A stretch of 64,000 bases of DNA from Sphingobacteriaceae bacterium. Lineage in GTDB: Bacteria; Bacteroidota; Bacteroidia; B-17B0; Aurantibacillaceae. The notes under the pieces were generated by a model, which searched no databases, had not been told where the DNA came from, and saw only the letters and a program-made list of their open reading frames with translations. The position numbers were made by a program, and so were the translations under genes. Below are positions 35,943-44,784 of this stretch, piece by piece; positions within the stretch are counted from its first letter, which is position 1, and each line of letters opens with the position of its first letter. Location: assembly GCA_016705695.1 (NCBI GenBank), contig JADJLA010000012.1, forward strand, positions 26,767 to 90,766. The letters run 5' to 3'.

Positions 35943-38180
35943 CTAAAATTCGCCCGAATCATTCAAGAGGGTAAAATTGCCCGTTTTGGTCTCGTTTTTC
36001 TCGCTTACATCATTAAAATAATGCACTTTCCATACGTAAACATCTTGTTTGCATGTCATGCCTTTACGTTTTCCATCCCAACCTTTATTTGGTTCATCGG
36101 TTTCAAATAATTGATGCCCCCATTTATCAAACACCGTGAATTTATAATTTCGCACACCAATAGTTACCGGCGAAAAAGTTTCATTTAAATTATTTTCATC
36201 CGGAGTAAATGCTGTTGGAACCCAAAAACGAAACTCAGGTAATATTCTAATTTCTTTTTCTGCAGTAGCAACACAATTGAACGCATTAGTTACGGTTTGA
36301 ATGATCTTGTATTTACCCGGCTTCTCGTAACTATGAATATCATTTAAGAAATTAGAGGAAGTGCCATCTCCAAAATCGTAAGTGCATGTGGTTATGCCTC
36401 CTTCGCCTGTATTTTGAACAGTTATTTCGGGCTCAAAAATACTGGTTACAGTTGGCGTTGCTGCAAATCCTGCAATAGGTAAAGGATTTACAGTAATGGT
36501 TTTAAAAGTAGCTAAACTTGTATCGGGGCAAGGTGCACCACGATACATGCTTAAGGAAACGCTGTAAATTCCTGCGGGAGAAAATGTATGTGTAGGTTCA
36601 TAAGCAGAATACCAGGTCCCATCACTTGTTTGCCACCAATAACTTGCCGGATATTCACTAATGCTCCCGTTGCTAAAAGATATTTTTCCGGGATCGCATA
36701 ATTGCGTTGGAAAATTATTGATCTTGGCTACGGGCCTGTTGAGCACTCTTATCGAATCAATAAAAGTGTCTCTGCAAGCAAATTGTTTGGCAATTAATGT
36801 AACCGAAAATAAACCTGCGCTTGTAAATTGAATTCCAGTTGGATTTTGCAAAGTGGATGTGGGCGGACTTGCCGAAGGAAAACTCCAATCATACGTTGTG
36901 TTATTAGCAAGAAAAACACCCGCGGTAGAAAAATTTACTGAATTGGATTTAACGCAGTACGTATTTGGTTTCGAAAAATTAATATTGAGAACAGGATAAA
37001 CATATATTGTTTTTTTAACTGTATCTGTACAAAGTCCGCCTCTATTTACAATAAGCGTTGCGTAATAGATTCCTGTATCTTGGTAAGTATAACTTGGGCT
37101 ATTTGCAAGTGATGTATCGCCTAAGGTGGTTGGATCTCCAAAATTCCAAAAATAGTTTGGATTATTAGATTGATTAATGCTTGTATTTGTAAATGTGATA
37201 GTTTGCCCAATGCAATTTTGACTTTGATCGGCAATAGCCGCAACAACTGAAACGGTACACACTTTAACTGTAAATTGAAAGTCGCGGTAATGCTTGCTTA
37301 ATAATACATTATTACGCCACTCCTCAACGCAAATACCCACAACAAATAAACCTGATAAATTTGGTTTCCCCTGTAAAAGCCCACTACTTGAATTTATAGT
37401 TAATGAAGGATTTGAAGCTACGGGGTAGTTTTGATTAAAGGCCCCTGCATAATTCACAAATTGATATGGTGGAGGTTGAGGTATAGTTGGACATATTAAA
37501 CTTGGAACACACGCATTAGTATAAGCAGTAAGAGATGGGCAACATTGATCTAATCCGTCTAATGGCCTGTTAAACGAATAAACAAGGATATCGCCATCTG
37601 CATCGGTTGCTGCATGATCAAACACTAGGGCCATATTATTACAAATATCTATGGGAGGAAAATTTGTAAACCGCGGAGAACTATTTGTTGCAGCTAGTTC
37701 GGGGCCTGGAATAAAAGCTGTGTAAGAAGATCCTTGAGTCCCACTGTTAATTAAATTATCTACACCCGCATTTCGGCAACAACGTTGATATACCAATGTG
37801 TAACCGCCTACTTGAGGAGTTAAAGTAGTTGTGGTTACATAGATGCCTTCCTCAACGCAAGGATGTTTAATAAGAACGCAGGGATTTGTAATGCTTCCTG
37901 GGATTAGATTTATAGTGGGCACTCCAAGATTCAACTGTTTTACAAAGACACCATTTACATCAAATATAGTTACAAAAGCTAATGGCATATTTTGTGTTCC
38001 GTCAAGCTTTGTTGTAACATCTGGGCTACAATCTCTATATACTTTTAAAGTTATCTTGTAATTATTTGGTCCAATTTGATCATAGATCAATTCACCGCCA
38101 ATTATATGCGAAGCACTAGTTTTTCCTGTGAAAATCACAAGAAAAAACAAGTAGAAGAAATATTTAATGTTCTTTACCAA
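35943..38180 (-). CDS. Paralogous PKD-domain protein with T9SS type B C-terminus
   Basis: A 745-residue paralogue of the preceding gene. Signal peptide then SHIIGGELIYDQIGP, the cysteine-rich beta region (VYQRCCRNAGVDN), PKD-like repeats (YFWNFGDPTT; TYDFGDGTSS), and the sorting domain FWVPTAFTPDENNLNE, KFTVFDKWGHQLFE, GWDGKRKG, QDVYVWKVHY. It carries an extra proline/cysteine-rich insertion around residues 205-235 (CCPSL, CVPSLICPT) that is absent from the paralogue. It is divergent from the FG-GAP gene with 63 bases between. Confidence 0.85.
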   Translation of the reverse strand: MVKNIKYFFYLFFLVIFTGKTSASHIIGGELIYDQIGPNNYKITLKVYRDCSPDVTTKLDGTQNMPLAFVTIFDVNGVFVKQLNLGVPTINLIPGSITNPCVLIKHPCVEEGIYVTTTTLTPQVGGYTLVYQRCCRNAGVDNLINSGTQGSSYTAFIPGPELAATNSSPRFTNFPPIDICNNMALVFDHAATDADGDILVYSFNRPLDGLDQCCPSLTAYTNACVPSLICPTIPQPPPYQFVNYAGAFNQNYPVASNPSLTINSSSGLLQGKPNLSGLFVVGICVEEWRNNVLLSKHYRDFQFTVKVCTVSVVAAIADQSQNCIGQTITFTNTSINQSNNPNYFWNFGDPTTLGDTSLANSPSYTYQDTGIYYATLIVNRGGLCTDTVKKTIYVYPVLNINFSKPNTYCVKSNSVNFSTAGVFLANNTTYDWSFPSASPPTSTLQNPTGIQFTSAGLFSVTLIAKQFACRDTFIDSIRVLNRPVAKINNFPTQLCDPGKISFSNGSISEYPASYWWQTSDGTWYSAYEPTHTFSPAGIYSVSLSMYRGAPCPDTSLATFKTITVNPLPIAGFAATPTVTSIFEPEITVQNTGEGGITTCTYDFGDGTSSNFLNDIHSYEKPGKYKIIQTVTNAFNCVATAEKEIRILPEFRFWVPTAFTPDENNLNETFSPVTIGVRNYKFTVFDKWGHQLFETDEPNKGWDGKRKGMTCKQDVYVWKVHYFNDVSEKNETKTGNFTLLNDSGEF

Positions 38181-38230
38181 AATTTAATCACCCTATACGT
38201 AAATGTAGCAATAAATAGAGCAATTTTAGC

Positions 38231-38238
38231 TAAATTTG
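38231..38238 (+). promoter_or_regulatory. -7 element for the FG-GAP gene
   Basis: TAAATTTG ends 5 bases before the ATG at 38244; no good TTTG is present at -33. The short leader would be almost absent. Confidence 0.4.
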
Positions 38239-38243
38239 TATAG

Positions 38244-39425
38244 ATGAGAACACTTTTTTTGTCACTGGTACTGTTAGCCCACTTAAGTGGTAAAGCCCAA
38301 TTAATGGTTGGTATAGATACCATTTCGGTTCGCGAGAATAATTACTGCCAAAAACTGCCTTGGGCAGGGGGTATAAATGCCGCTACATTTTCAAATTGCG
38401 ATATAAATTACGATGGAAAAAATGATCTTGTTATTTACGACAAACTCAACAACTCATCTTTAGGCGCTTTTAAATGTTTCGAGAATATTGGTACCACAGG
38501 CCAAGCAAAATATAAATACCGTCCCGATCTTACTTCAAAATTCCCACACATTTATAATTGGGCATTGATGCATGATTATAATGGAGATAGTAAATCCGAT
38601 CTTTTTGTTTCGGTTACAGGAGGCATCCAAGTTTGGAAAAATATTGGCAATGCATCAACGGGTTTACAATTTCAAATGATCTATTCGATCCTTAACACCG
38701 ATTATAATCCTACAGGTGCACCTTCTATTTCAAATATTTATTCGGGCCCCGTTGGTTTGCCAGGCATTGTAGATATTGATAACGATGGTGATATAGATAT
38801 TCTCACCTTTAGCGCTACAGGAATTTTTATTGAGTATCATAAAAATGTAAGAGTAGAAGAAGGTTTGCCTTTGGATAGTTTGCGATTTGACCTTGCGGAT
38901 GGATGCTGGGGAAAAATAAGCGAGAGTTCATGCCAGGTAGATCTGGCGCAGTGCCCTAATCGCCCCGCGTACGATAGTATTGTTGCAGCAAATCAAAATA
39001 AGATACTACACGCAGGTGCAGCATTAATGTGCATTGATAGAGATGGTGATGGCGATCAGGATCTGATCATTGGTGATATTTCGTGTAATACAATTGAGTA
39101 TTGTCAAAATGATGGAACAATTGCTAATGCGATCATTACCGATACAACAAAACTTTTTCCAAATTACCCAAACAAGGCAAGTACTACCCAATTAAAATTC
39201 AATAATTTTCCGTGTACGTATTACGTAGATACCGATAACGATAATGTAAGGGAATTAATAGGCGCCCCAAATGCTTTTGGAAGTGAGAACGCAACGAGTG
39301 TTTGGTTGTATAAAAATACCAGCAGCACTAGCACAGTAAATTTTCAATTTGTAAAAAATAATTTTTTGCAAGATGAAATGATAAGAAGTAGGGCAAGCAT
39401 CGCGACCAATTTTATTAGATTATGA
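38244..39425 (+). CDS. FG-GAP/VCBS repeat protein, N-terminal part (frame broken)
   Basis: Signal peptide (LFLSLVLLAHLSGKAQ) and beta-propeller-like FG-GAP/VCBS repeats with calcium-binding-type loops: DINYDGKNDL, DYNGDSKSD, DIDNDGDIDI, DRDGDGDQDLIIGD and DTDNDNVREL. The frame ends at TGA 39423, but the next frame continues at once with DYDSDGKKDLVIGGGG, another complete repeat. Removing one T from the tttt at 39410-39413 would join the two parts into one protein of about 748 residues. Treat with 39502-40491 as one gene; the break may be biological or a sequence error. Confidence 0.75.
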   Translation: MRTLFLSLVLLAHLSGKAQLMVGIDTISVRENNYCQKLPWAGGINAATFSNCDINYDGKNDLVIYDKLNNSSLGAFKCFENIGTTGQAKYKYRPDLTSKFPHIYNWALMHDYNGDSKSDLFVSVTGGIQVWKNIGNASTGLQFQMIYSILNTDYNPTGAPSISNIYSGPVGLPGIVDIDNDGDIDILTFSATGIFIEYHKNVRVEEGLPLDSLRFDLADGCWGKISESSCQVDLAQCPNRPAYDSIVAANQNKILHAGAALMCIDRDGDGDQDLIIGDISCNTIEYCQNDGTIANAIITDTTKLFPNYPNKASTTQLKFNNFPCTYYVDTDNDNVRELIGAPNAFGSENATSVWLYKNTSSTSTVNFQFVKNNFLQDEMIRSRASIATNFIRL

Positions 39426-39501
39426 TAGCGATGGAAAAAAAGACCTTGTTATTGGCGGCGGCGGAATTTATTTAAATGGTGCTCGTCGTCCACGTTTTTT
39501 C

Positions 39502-40491
39502 TTGTATAGAAATATTGGAACAACAGCGCAACCATCTTTTACGTTGATCACAAAAGATTACGCTGATCTTTCTACGGTATTAAGTGGTTCTATCATTTCA
39601 GCGGTTCCCGCACCGGGAGATATTGATAACGATGGCGACGTTGATCTTTTTGTAATTACAAATGGAAATGCGCTCAGTTGGTACGAAAACACAGGAGGCG
39701 CAGGCAATCCATGTAATTTCTCCATCTATAAATTCAATTTTTTCTCTATCAATTTTCCTTCCAGCGATCCAGTCCCACAATTATTTGATTATGATAAAGA
39801 CGGAAAGTTAGATCTGATGGTTGCAACAAAAAATGGTAAAGTGTATTATTATCGCAACAACGGAACGGTGAGCGCTCCCTCGTTTACTTTGGCAACCGGA
39901 TCTTTTCCTAACGTTTCTTTAAAAGGAGATTTTTTTGTGTATGGTTTAGATGGATTTGGCGCGCCTTATTTTTATAATGAAGGGCCGCAAACAAAATTAT
40001 TGGGTGGCTGCATCACAGGGCAAATTTATTTATGGGATGTGCCTTCGATTTCAACAAACTCATGCACATTGATAGATTCAACCGCTAATGGCATTTTAGA
40101 GCCAACGTATTCTACGCCTTGGTACGAGGACATTAACGGCGATGGCAAGCCCGATCTTTTTATTGGTAATTCGGGAGGAGGCGTTTCTTTTTATTCGTCC
40201 AAAGCGCCTGATGTAAGTGTAAAAGATAATTTTGTGAATGAGAATTCAGTTCGCGTATATCCAAATCCTGCAACAGATGTTGTGATGATAGAAAGCGCCG
40301 AAGGTTTTGTGAGCATTAAAGAAATTGAACTTACCAATATGCTTGGACAAAAGATCAAATTTGAAAAAGTGAACAAGCACATGTGTGAATTACAGATGGC
40401 GGATGTTCCTGAAGGAATTTATTTTATTCGCATCACTCAACAGCTCAACGAGCAAACGTTTATTACTACTAAAAAGATCATTAAGCGTTAA
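39502..40491 (+). CDS. FG-GAP/VCBS repeat protein, C-terminal part with T9SS type A sorting domain
   Basis: Second part of the frame-broken gene. The open frame reaches back to about 39412, although the first ATG-like start is 39502. It holds further calcium-loop repeats (DIDNDGDVDLF, DYDKDGKLDLM, DINGDGKPDLF) and a C-terminal Por-type sorting domain (VRVYPNPATDVVMI, IELTNMLGQKIKFE, PEGIYFIRIT, TTKKIIKR). The whole product would be a surface or secreted propeller protein handled by T9SS. Ligand unknown. Confidence 0.75.
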   Translation: MYRNIGTTAQPSFTLITKDYADLSTVLSGSIISAVPAPGDIDNDGDVDLFVITNGNALSWYENTGGAGNPCNFSIYKFNFFSINFPSSDPVPQLFDYDKDGKLDLMVATKNGKVYYYRNNGTVSAPSFTLATGSFPNVSLKGDFFVYGLDGFGAPYFYNEGPQTKLLGGCITGQIYLWDVPSISTNSCTLIDSTANGILEPTYSTPWYEDINGDGKPDLFIGNSGGGVSFYSSKAPDVSVKDNFVNENSVRVYPNPATDVVMIESAEGFVSIKEIELTNMLGQKIKFEKVNKHMCELQMADVPEGIYFIRITQQLNEQTFITTKKIIKR

Positions 40492-40512
40492 TTTTATTTC
40501 TTCAAAAGCAGA

Positions 40513-40941
40513 ATGACCGATATTAGCGAGATCTTAAAAAAACAACCCATTTTATTAATTGATGGCGACTGTATCCTTTGCAATAACAGTGTAAATTATT
40601 TACTGGCGCGCGAAAAAGAAAGCGGACCCAAATTGAATTTTGTACCATTAAAAAGTGAAACAGGAAAAACGATATTGGATTATTTTGAGATCTCGAATGA
40701 TAGTGATACCATGATCCTTGTGAAAAATTATTCGGTGCACAACAAATCCTGTGCGGCTTTACGTTTAACCTTATACATGAAAGGGTTGTGGCCGCTTTTG
40801 GTTGTATTTGTAATTATTCCTCCGCCCTTAAGAAATTTAGTTTACGATTATATCGCTAAACGTCGTTACAAAACACACGGCAAAACAACTAACTGTGCCA
40901 TGATAGATCCGAAATATAGAAGTAGGTTTTTGGAAATTTGA
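40513..40941 (+). CDS. DCC family (DUF393) thiol-disulfide oxidoreductase-like protein
   Basis: A 142-residue protein of the DCC/DUF393 family. The signature LIDGDCILCNN (D-x-x-C-x-x-C) lies at about residues 16-26, followed by FVPLKSETGK and MILVKNYSVHNKSCAALR. The two cysteines form a thioredoxin-like CxxC, and the family is predicted to be redox active; substrates are unknown. It starts 21 bases after the FG-GAP gene, so it may be co-transcribed with it. The ACCACGAA repeat begins 8 bases past its stop. Confidence 0.85.
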   Translation: MTDISEILKKQPILLIDGDCILCNNSVNYLLAREKESGPKLNFVPLKSETGKTILDYFEISNDSDTMILVKNYSVHNKSCAALRLTLYMKGLWPLLVVFVIIPPPLRNLVYDYIAKRRYKTHGKTTNCAMIDPKYRSRFLEI

Positions 40942-40948
40942 CCCCCTA

Positions 40949-41040
40949 TTTAACCACGAAGGACACGAAGCTTTTTCACGAAGCGCACGAAGAAAACATG
41001 CTTAGTGAACTTCGTTCTTTCTTAGTGTTCTTCGTGGTTT
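40949..41040. repeat. ACCACGAAGGACACGAAG inverted repeat (copy 3)
   Basis: Left arm taaccacgaaggacacgaag at 40951-40970, right arm cttagtgttcttcgtggttt at 41021-41040. Additional cacgaag blocks lie between. Best-preserved copy of the family; it separates the convergent DCC and AhpD-like genes. One frame reads TTKDTK, a sequence typical of spurious ORFs made from this repeat. Confidence 0.8.
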
Positions 41041-41053
41041 CTGCTTCTAAAAA

Positions 41054-41398
41054 CTATTGCTTCACCAACTCCTCCCAAAATTCCGCACCTCTTCTTGTAT
41101 GTGGAATAACAATTGTTCCCCCAACAATATTAGCAACTGCAAAAATTTCGTAAATCTCTTCGGTGGTGCAACCTTGCGAGTGACATTTTTCTAAATGATA
41201 TTTAATGCAATCATCACAACGTAAAACCATGCTCGCAACAAGTCCAAGCATTTCTTTTGTTTTTACATTCAGCACACCTTCACTATACGTTTGTGTATCT
41301 AAATTAAATAAACGTTTTAATACCAAATTATCTTTTCCAAGAATTACCTCGTTCATTTTAGCGCGGTAATCGTTGAATTCTTTTATCTTATTTCCCAT
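41054..41398 (-). CDS. Carboxymuconolactone decarboxylase/AhpD-like protein
   Basis: A 114-residue all-helical protein of the CMD/AhpD fold. The redox motif RCDDCIKYHLEKC (CxxC followed by a histidine) at about 57-69 matches the AhpD-type active site, and IYEIFAVANIVGGTIVIPH is the usual C-terminal helix. Likely a small peroxidase or alkylhydroperoxidase-like enzyme; the electron donor is unknown. Between it and the upstream SPOR gene on the same strand lies a 121-base palindrome. Confidence 0.85.
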   Translation of the reverse strand: MGNKIKEFNDYRAKMNEVILGKDNLVLKRLFNLDTQTYSEGVLNVKTKEMLGLVASMVLRCDDCIKYHLEKCHSQGCTTEEIYEIFAVANIVGGTIVIPHTRRGAEFWEELVKQ

Positions 41399-41415
41399 AA
41401 TAAATTAATTTAAAA

Positions 41416-41536
41416 GGGGAGTTCTATAAATTTGATTTTTTTAGGCGAACGATTTTTTGAAAACGTAGAATACTAAGGTATTTGAGGTTTTCAAAAATGA
41501 GTTCAACGACAAAAAAGCAATTTATAGAACTACCCT
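41416..41536. repeat. 121-base imperfect palindrome
   Basis: Outer arms gttctataaa (41421-41430) and tttatagaac (41521-41530) are exact complements. Complementarity continues inwards: tttgattttt/aaaaaagcaa, gcgaac/gttcaacg, gattttttgaaaac/gttttcaaaaatga, down to a centre tactaaggta at 41471-41480. Total stem is about 55 positions with some mismatches. It touches the stop codon of the SPOR gene and lies upstream of the AhpD-like gene. Confidence 0.8.
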
Positions 41537-41921
41537 ATATTTTAGCGTGGATCTTTCCTTTCACAATAAAGGCGTTAGAAAATTCTACCTGAATTTTTTT
41601 CAGAGCCTCAAAAGCTTCCAGTTTAGTTTTGTAATCACCTACCAAAACCACAAAATTAGGTTGTTGGTACTCTAAATTGGTTCCGATGTCAGAAAATTTA
41701 GCAGAGAATTTAGTACGTACATTTTGAGCGGCCTCTTTATCTACCCCAAAATGGATCTTTATACGATAACCATCAATTTCTCCATTGGTAAGTTTATGAT
41801 ATTCAGCTTTTTTTTCGATCAATTGATCTACCTTAACCTGGTTGGTATTTTGAGCACTCAAATGCCCTAAAAGCATTGTAAACATTACAAAAAGACTCAA
41901 TTTTATTGTTCGCTGTAGCAT
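41535..41921 (-). CDS. Exported SPOR-like domain protein
   Basis: A 128-residue protein with a signal peptide (LSLFVMFTMLLGHLSAQ) and a single SPOR-like domain: GYRIKIHFGVDKEAAQNVR, then NFVVLVGDYKTKLEAFEALKKIQ and AFIVKGKI. SPOR domains bind denuded peptidoglycan at division sites. In Bacteroidota these short exported versions are common and individually uncharacterised. A -7-like TACATTTG lies 6 bases upstream of its start on the minus strand, giving a very short leader. Confidence 0.75.
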   Translation of the reverse strand: MLQRTIKLSLFVMFTMLLGHLSAQNTNQVKVDQLIEKKAEYHKLTNGEIDGYRIKIHFGVDKEAAQNVRTKFSAKFSDIGTNLEYQQPNFVVLVGDYKTKLEAFEALKKIQVEFSNAFIVKGKIHAKI

Positions 41922-41967
41922 ACCTACAAATGTAAGGTAAATATGGCGTTTATAGGTTTAATTTTGT

Positions 41968-41975
41968 TAAATTTG
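41968..41975 (+). promoter_or_regulatory. -7 element for sucA
   Basis: TAAATTTG 21 bases before the sucA ATG. The -33 region lacks a clear TTTG. Confidence 0.4.
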
Positions 41976-41996
41976 AAGGTTGTATAAATTTAAAAA

Positions 41997-44735
41997 ATGG
42001 ACAAATTTTCATATGTAGGAACAAGCGATGTGAACGCTATAGAGGAACTATTTTCTCAATTTGTAAAAGACCCAAATTCGGTAGATAAGACCTGGCAAGA
42101 TTTTTTTAAAGGATTTGAATTCGCTAGGGCAGATTATGAGGCAAAACCAAAAGGTGCTTCAACCCCAGTATTTCAGAATAATATTAGTAAAGAGTTTGCT
42201 GTTCTTAATTTGATAACCGGTTATAGGTCGCGAGGCCACTTATTTACCAAAACTAATCCGGTAAGAACACGTCGTAAGTATAAACCGGGTTTGGGTTTAG
42301 ATGTATTTGATCTGCATGATTCCGATCTAGAAACGGTGTTTCAAGCCGGAACGGAAATTGAAATTGGCCCTGCAAAACTAAAAGATATAGTGGCTCATTT
42401 AGAGCAAACCTACTGCCAAAGTATTGGGGCGGAATACACATTTATTAGTAATCCGAATATGCTAAGTTGGTTACAGGAGCGAATGGAGATCTCAAAGAAT
42501 ATTCCCGAATTTACAAAGGAGCAAAAAAGGAGCATTCTAAAAAAAGTTACTGAAGCTGTAACCTTCGAAAATTTTTTGGCAACAAAATTTGTTGGGCAGA
42601 AAAGATTCTCTTTAGAAGGTGCTGAATCTTTTTTACCTGCTATGAGTTCGTTAATGGAACATGGCGCTAGTTTAGGCATTGAAGATTATGTGATAGGAAT
42701 GGCGCACAGAGGTCGTTTAAATGTGTTGGCCAACATTATGAATAAACCAACCGTTGATATTTTTACAGAATTTGAAGGCCGACCAAGTGAAGATGGTTTG
42801 TTTGATGGCGACGTAAAATACCACATGGGTTATAGCAGTGATGTAATGAGTGAGTCGGGAAAGCAAGTTCATATTTCGTTAACTCCTAATCCTTCGCATT
42901 TGGAAACTGTGGCGCCGGTGGTGGAGGGAATTACGCGTGCAAAAATTGATGGCCTACATAAAGGAAATCATCGTAAAGTTTGTCCAATTGTAATTCACGG
43001 TGATGCTGCCATTGCAGGCCAGGGTCTTGTTTACGAAGTTGTACAAATGGCGCATCTTGATGCATACAAAGTTGGCGGCACAGTACATTTTGTAATTAAT
43101 AACCAAGTTGGTTTTACAACTAACTACCACGATGCGCGCTCAAGTACGTATTGTACCGACGTTGCTAAAATAACTAAGGCACCAATTTTTCATGTGAATG
43201 GAGATGATGTAGAAGCATTAACGTTGGTATCAAAAATGGCTATAGAATACCGTATGAATTTTCGCAAGGATGTTTTTATTGATATTTTATGTTATCGTAA
43301 ATACGGACATAACGAAGGCGATGAACCGCGTTTCACACAGCCGATGCTTTATAAACAAATTGCAATTCATCCAAATCCAAAGCAGATCTACGCTAAAAAA
43401 TTAGTTGAAGAAGGAACCTTTTCGGAAGAAGAGATCAATGCAATTGAAAAAGAGATCAAAGATAATTTGGAAGTAAATTTGGCAGCGGCTAAAAAAGTGG
43501 AGAAAACCAAGGTTGCTTCTTTTTTAGAGGGACAATGGAAGGGTGTGCAAATGGCCAAAGCGAGTGATTTTGATGAATCACAGGAAACAGCTCTTGATAA
43601 AAAAATATTTTTAGAACTCGCTAAAAAAAGCACCGAGCTTCCAAAAGAGAAGAAGTTCTTTAATAAGATCGAAAAATTGTTTGTTGATCGTCAGAATATG
43701 ATCAAAAATGATGCGTATGATTGGGCAATGGGTGAATTAATGGCTTATGCAGCGTTGATGAATGAGGGGCATAATGTTCGTTTTAGTGGACAAGATGTGG
43801 AGCGCGGAACTTTCTCTCACAGGCATGCTGTGGTTAAAGTAGAAGATAGTGAGGAAGAACACATCCCTTTAAATCATTTAGGAACAGAAGGTAAACTTGA
43901 GATCTATAATTCATTTTTAAGTGAATATGCTGTTCTCGGTTTTGAATATGGTTACGCATATGCATCACCCAATGCACTTACAATTTGGGAAGCACAGTTT
44001 GGCGACTTTTTTAATGGCGCACAAATTATCATCGATCAATATTTATCATCTTCTGAATACAAATGGAGAAGAATGAATGGTTTGGTTGTGTTATTGCCAC
44101 ATGGTTATGAAGGCCAGGGCCCGGAGCACTCAAGCGCTCGCATTGAACGCTTTTTGCAAATGTGTGCAGAGAATAATATGCAGATCATTAATGCTACAAC
44201 GCCTGCTCAACAGTTTCATGCATTACGTAGGCAATTGAAAAGAGATTTTAGAAAACCATTGATCTGCTTTACTCCAAAAAAATTATTGCGTTACCCAAGC
44301 TGCGTGAGTAGTTTAAAAGATTTCACAGAAAATAAATTCCGTGAGGTATTAGATGATCCAAATGCCGACGTTAAAAAAATTACACGCGTAGCATTTTGTT
44401 CGGGTAAAATTTACTACGATCTAATTGAGCGCCGAGAAAAAGAGGGAGCTAACGATATTGCTTTTGTTCGTTTAGAACAATTGTATCCTTTCCCGCAAAA
44501 ACAAATAGCAGCGGTATTAGCAAAATATGAAAATGCAAGAGAGCATGTGTTCATTCAAGAAGAGCCAGAGAACATGGGACCTTGGCGTTTTGTGGATGCA
44601 AACATGCGCGGATTGAATTTGAAATATTTTGGCAGAACAGCTTCGGCAAGTCCGGCAACCGGTTTTGCAAAACGCCACGCTGCCGAAAATGAAGAGATCA
44701 TGCAAAATATTTTTTCTAAAGTACTAGTAAAATAA
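41997..44735 (+). CDS. sucA: 2-oxoglutarate dehydrogenase E1 component
   Basis: A 912-residue thiamine-diphosphate-dependent E1 of the 2-oxoglutarate dehydrogenase complex (TCA cycle). N-terminal YVGTSDVNAIEELFSQF and LITGYRSRGHLFTKTNPV are the usual start; MAHRGRLNVLAN, HGDAAIAGQGLVYE and VINNQVGFTTN form the TPP region; GQDVERGTFSHRHAVV and the C-terminal EEPENMGPWRF complete the family pattern. It is followed 49 bases later by sucB on the same strand. E3 (lipoamide dehydrogenase) is not in the window. Its presence beside KorAB in the same genome is discussed in the findings. Confidence 0.95.
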   Translation: MDKFSYVGTSDVNAIEELFSQFVKDPNSVDKTWQDFFKGFEFARADYEAKPKGASTPVFQNNISKEFAVLNLITGYRSRGHLFTKTNPVRTRRKYKPGLGLDVFDLHDSDLETVFQAGTEIEIGPAKLKDIVAHLEQTYCQSIGAEYTFISNPNMLSWLQERMEISKNIPEFTKEQKRSILKKVTEAVTFENFLATKFVGQKRFSLEGAESFLPAMSSLMEHGASLGIEDYVIGMAHRGRLNVLANIMNKPTVDIFTEFEGRPSEDGLFDGDVKYHMGYSSDVMSESGKQVHISLTPNPSHLETVAPVVEGITRAKIDGLHKGNHRKVCPIVIHGDAAIAGQGLVYEVVQMAHLDAYKVGGTVHFVINNQVGFTTNYHDARSSTYCTDVAKITKAPIFHVNGDDVEALTLVSKMAIEYRMNFRKDVFIDILCYRKYGHNEGDEPRFTQPMLYKQIAIHPNPKQIYAKKLVEEGTFSEEEINAIEKEIKDNLEVNLAAAKKVEKTKVASFLEGQWKGVQMAKASDFDESQETALDKKIFLELAKKSTELPKEKKFFNKIEKLFVDRQNMIKNDAYDWAMGELMAYAALMNEGHNVRFSGQDVERGTFSHRHAVVKVEDSEEEHIPLNHLGTEGKLEIYNSFLSEYAVLGFEYGYAYASPNALTIWEAQFGDFFNGAQIIIDQYLSSSEYKWRRMNGLVVLLPHGYEGQGPEHSSARIERFLQMCAENNMQIINATTPAQQFHALRRQLKRDFRKPLICFTPKKLLRYPSCVSSLKDFTENKFREVLDDPNADVKKITRVAFCSGKIYYDLIERREKEGANDIAFVRLEQLYPFPQKQIAAVLAKYENAREHVFIQEEPENMGPWRFVDANMRGLNLKYFGRTASASPATGFAKRHAAENEEIMQNIFSKVLVK

Positions 44736-44784
44736 AATAGTTTGAGGGATGTAATTCATCACTTATAATTCAAAATTAAATTAT

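Noticed and set aside
40938..41153. 71-codon frame beginning with TTKDTK
   Set aside because: It is the translated ACCACGAA repeat plus the antisense end of the AhpD-like gene; no conserved domain.
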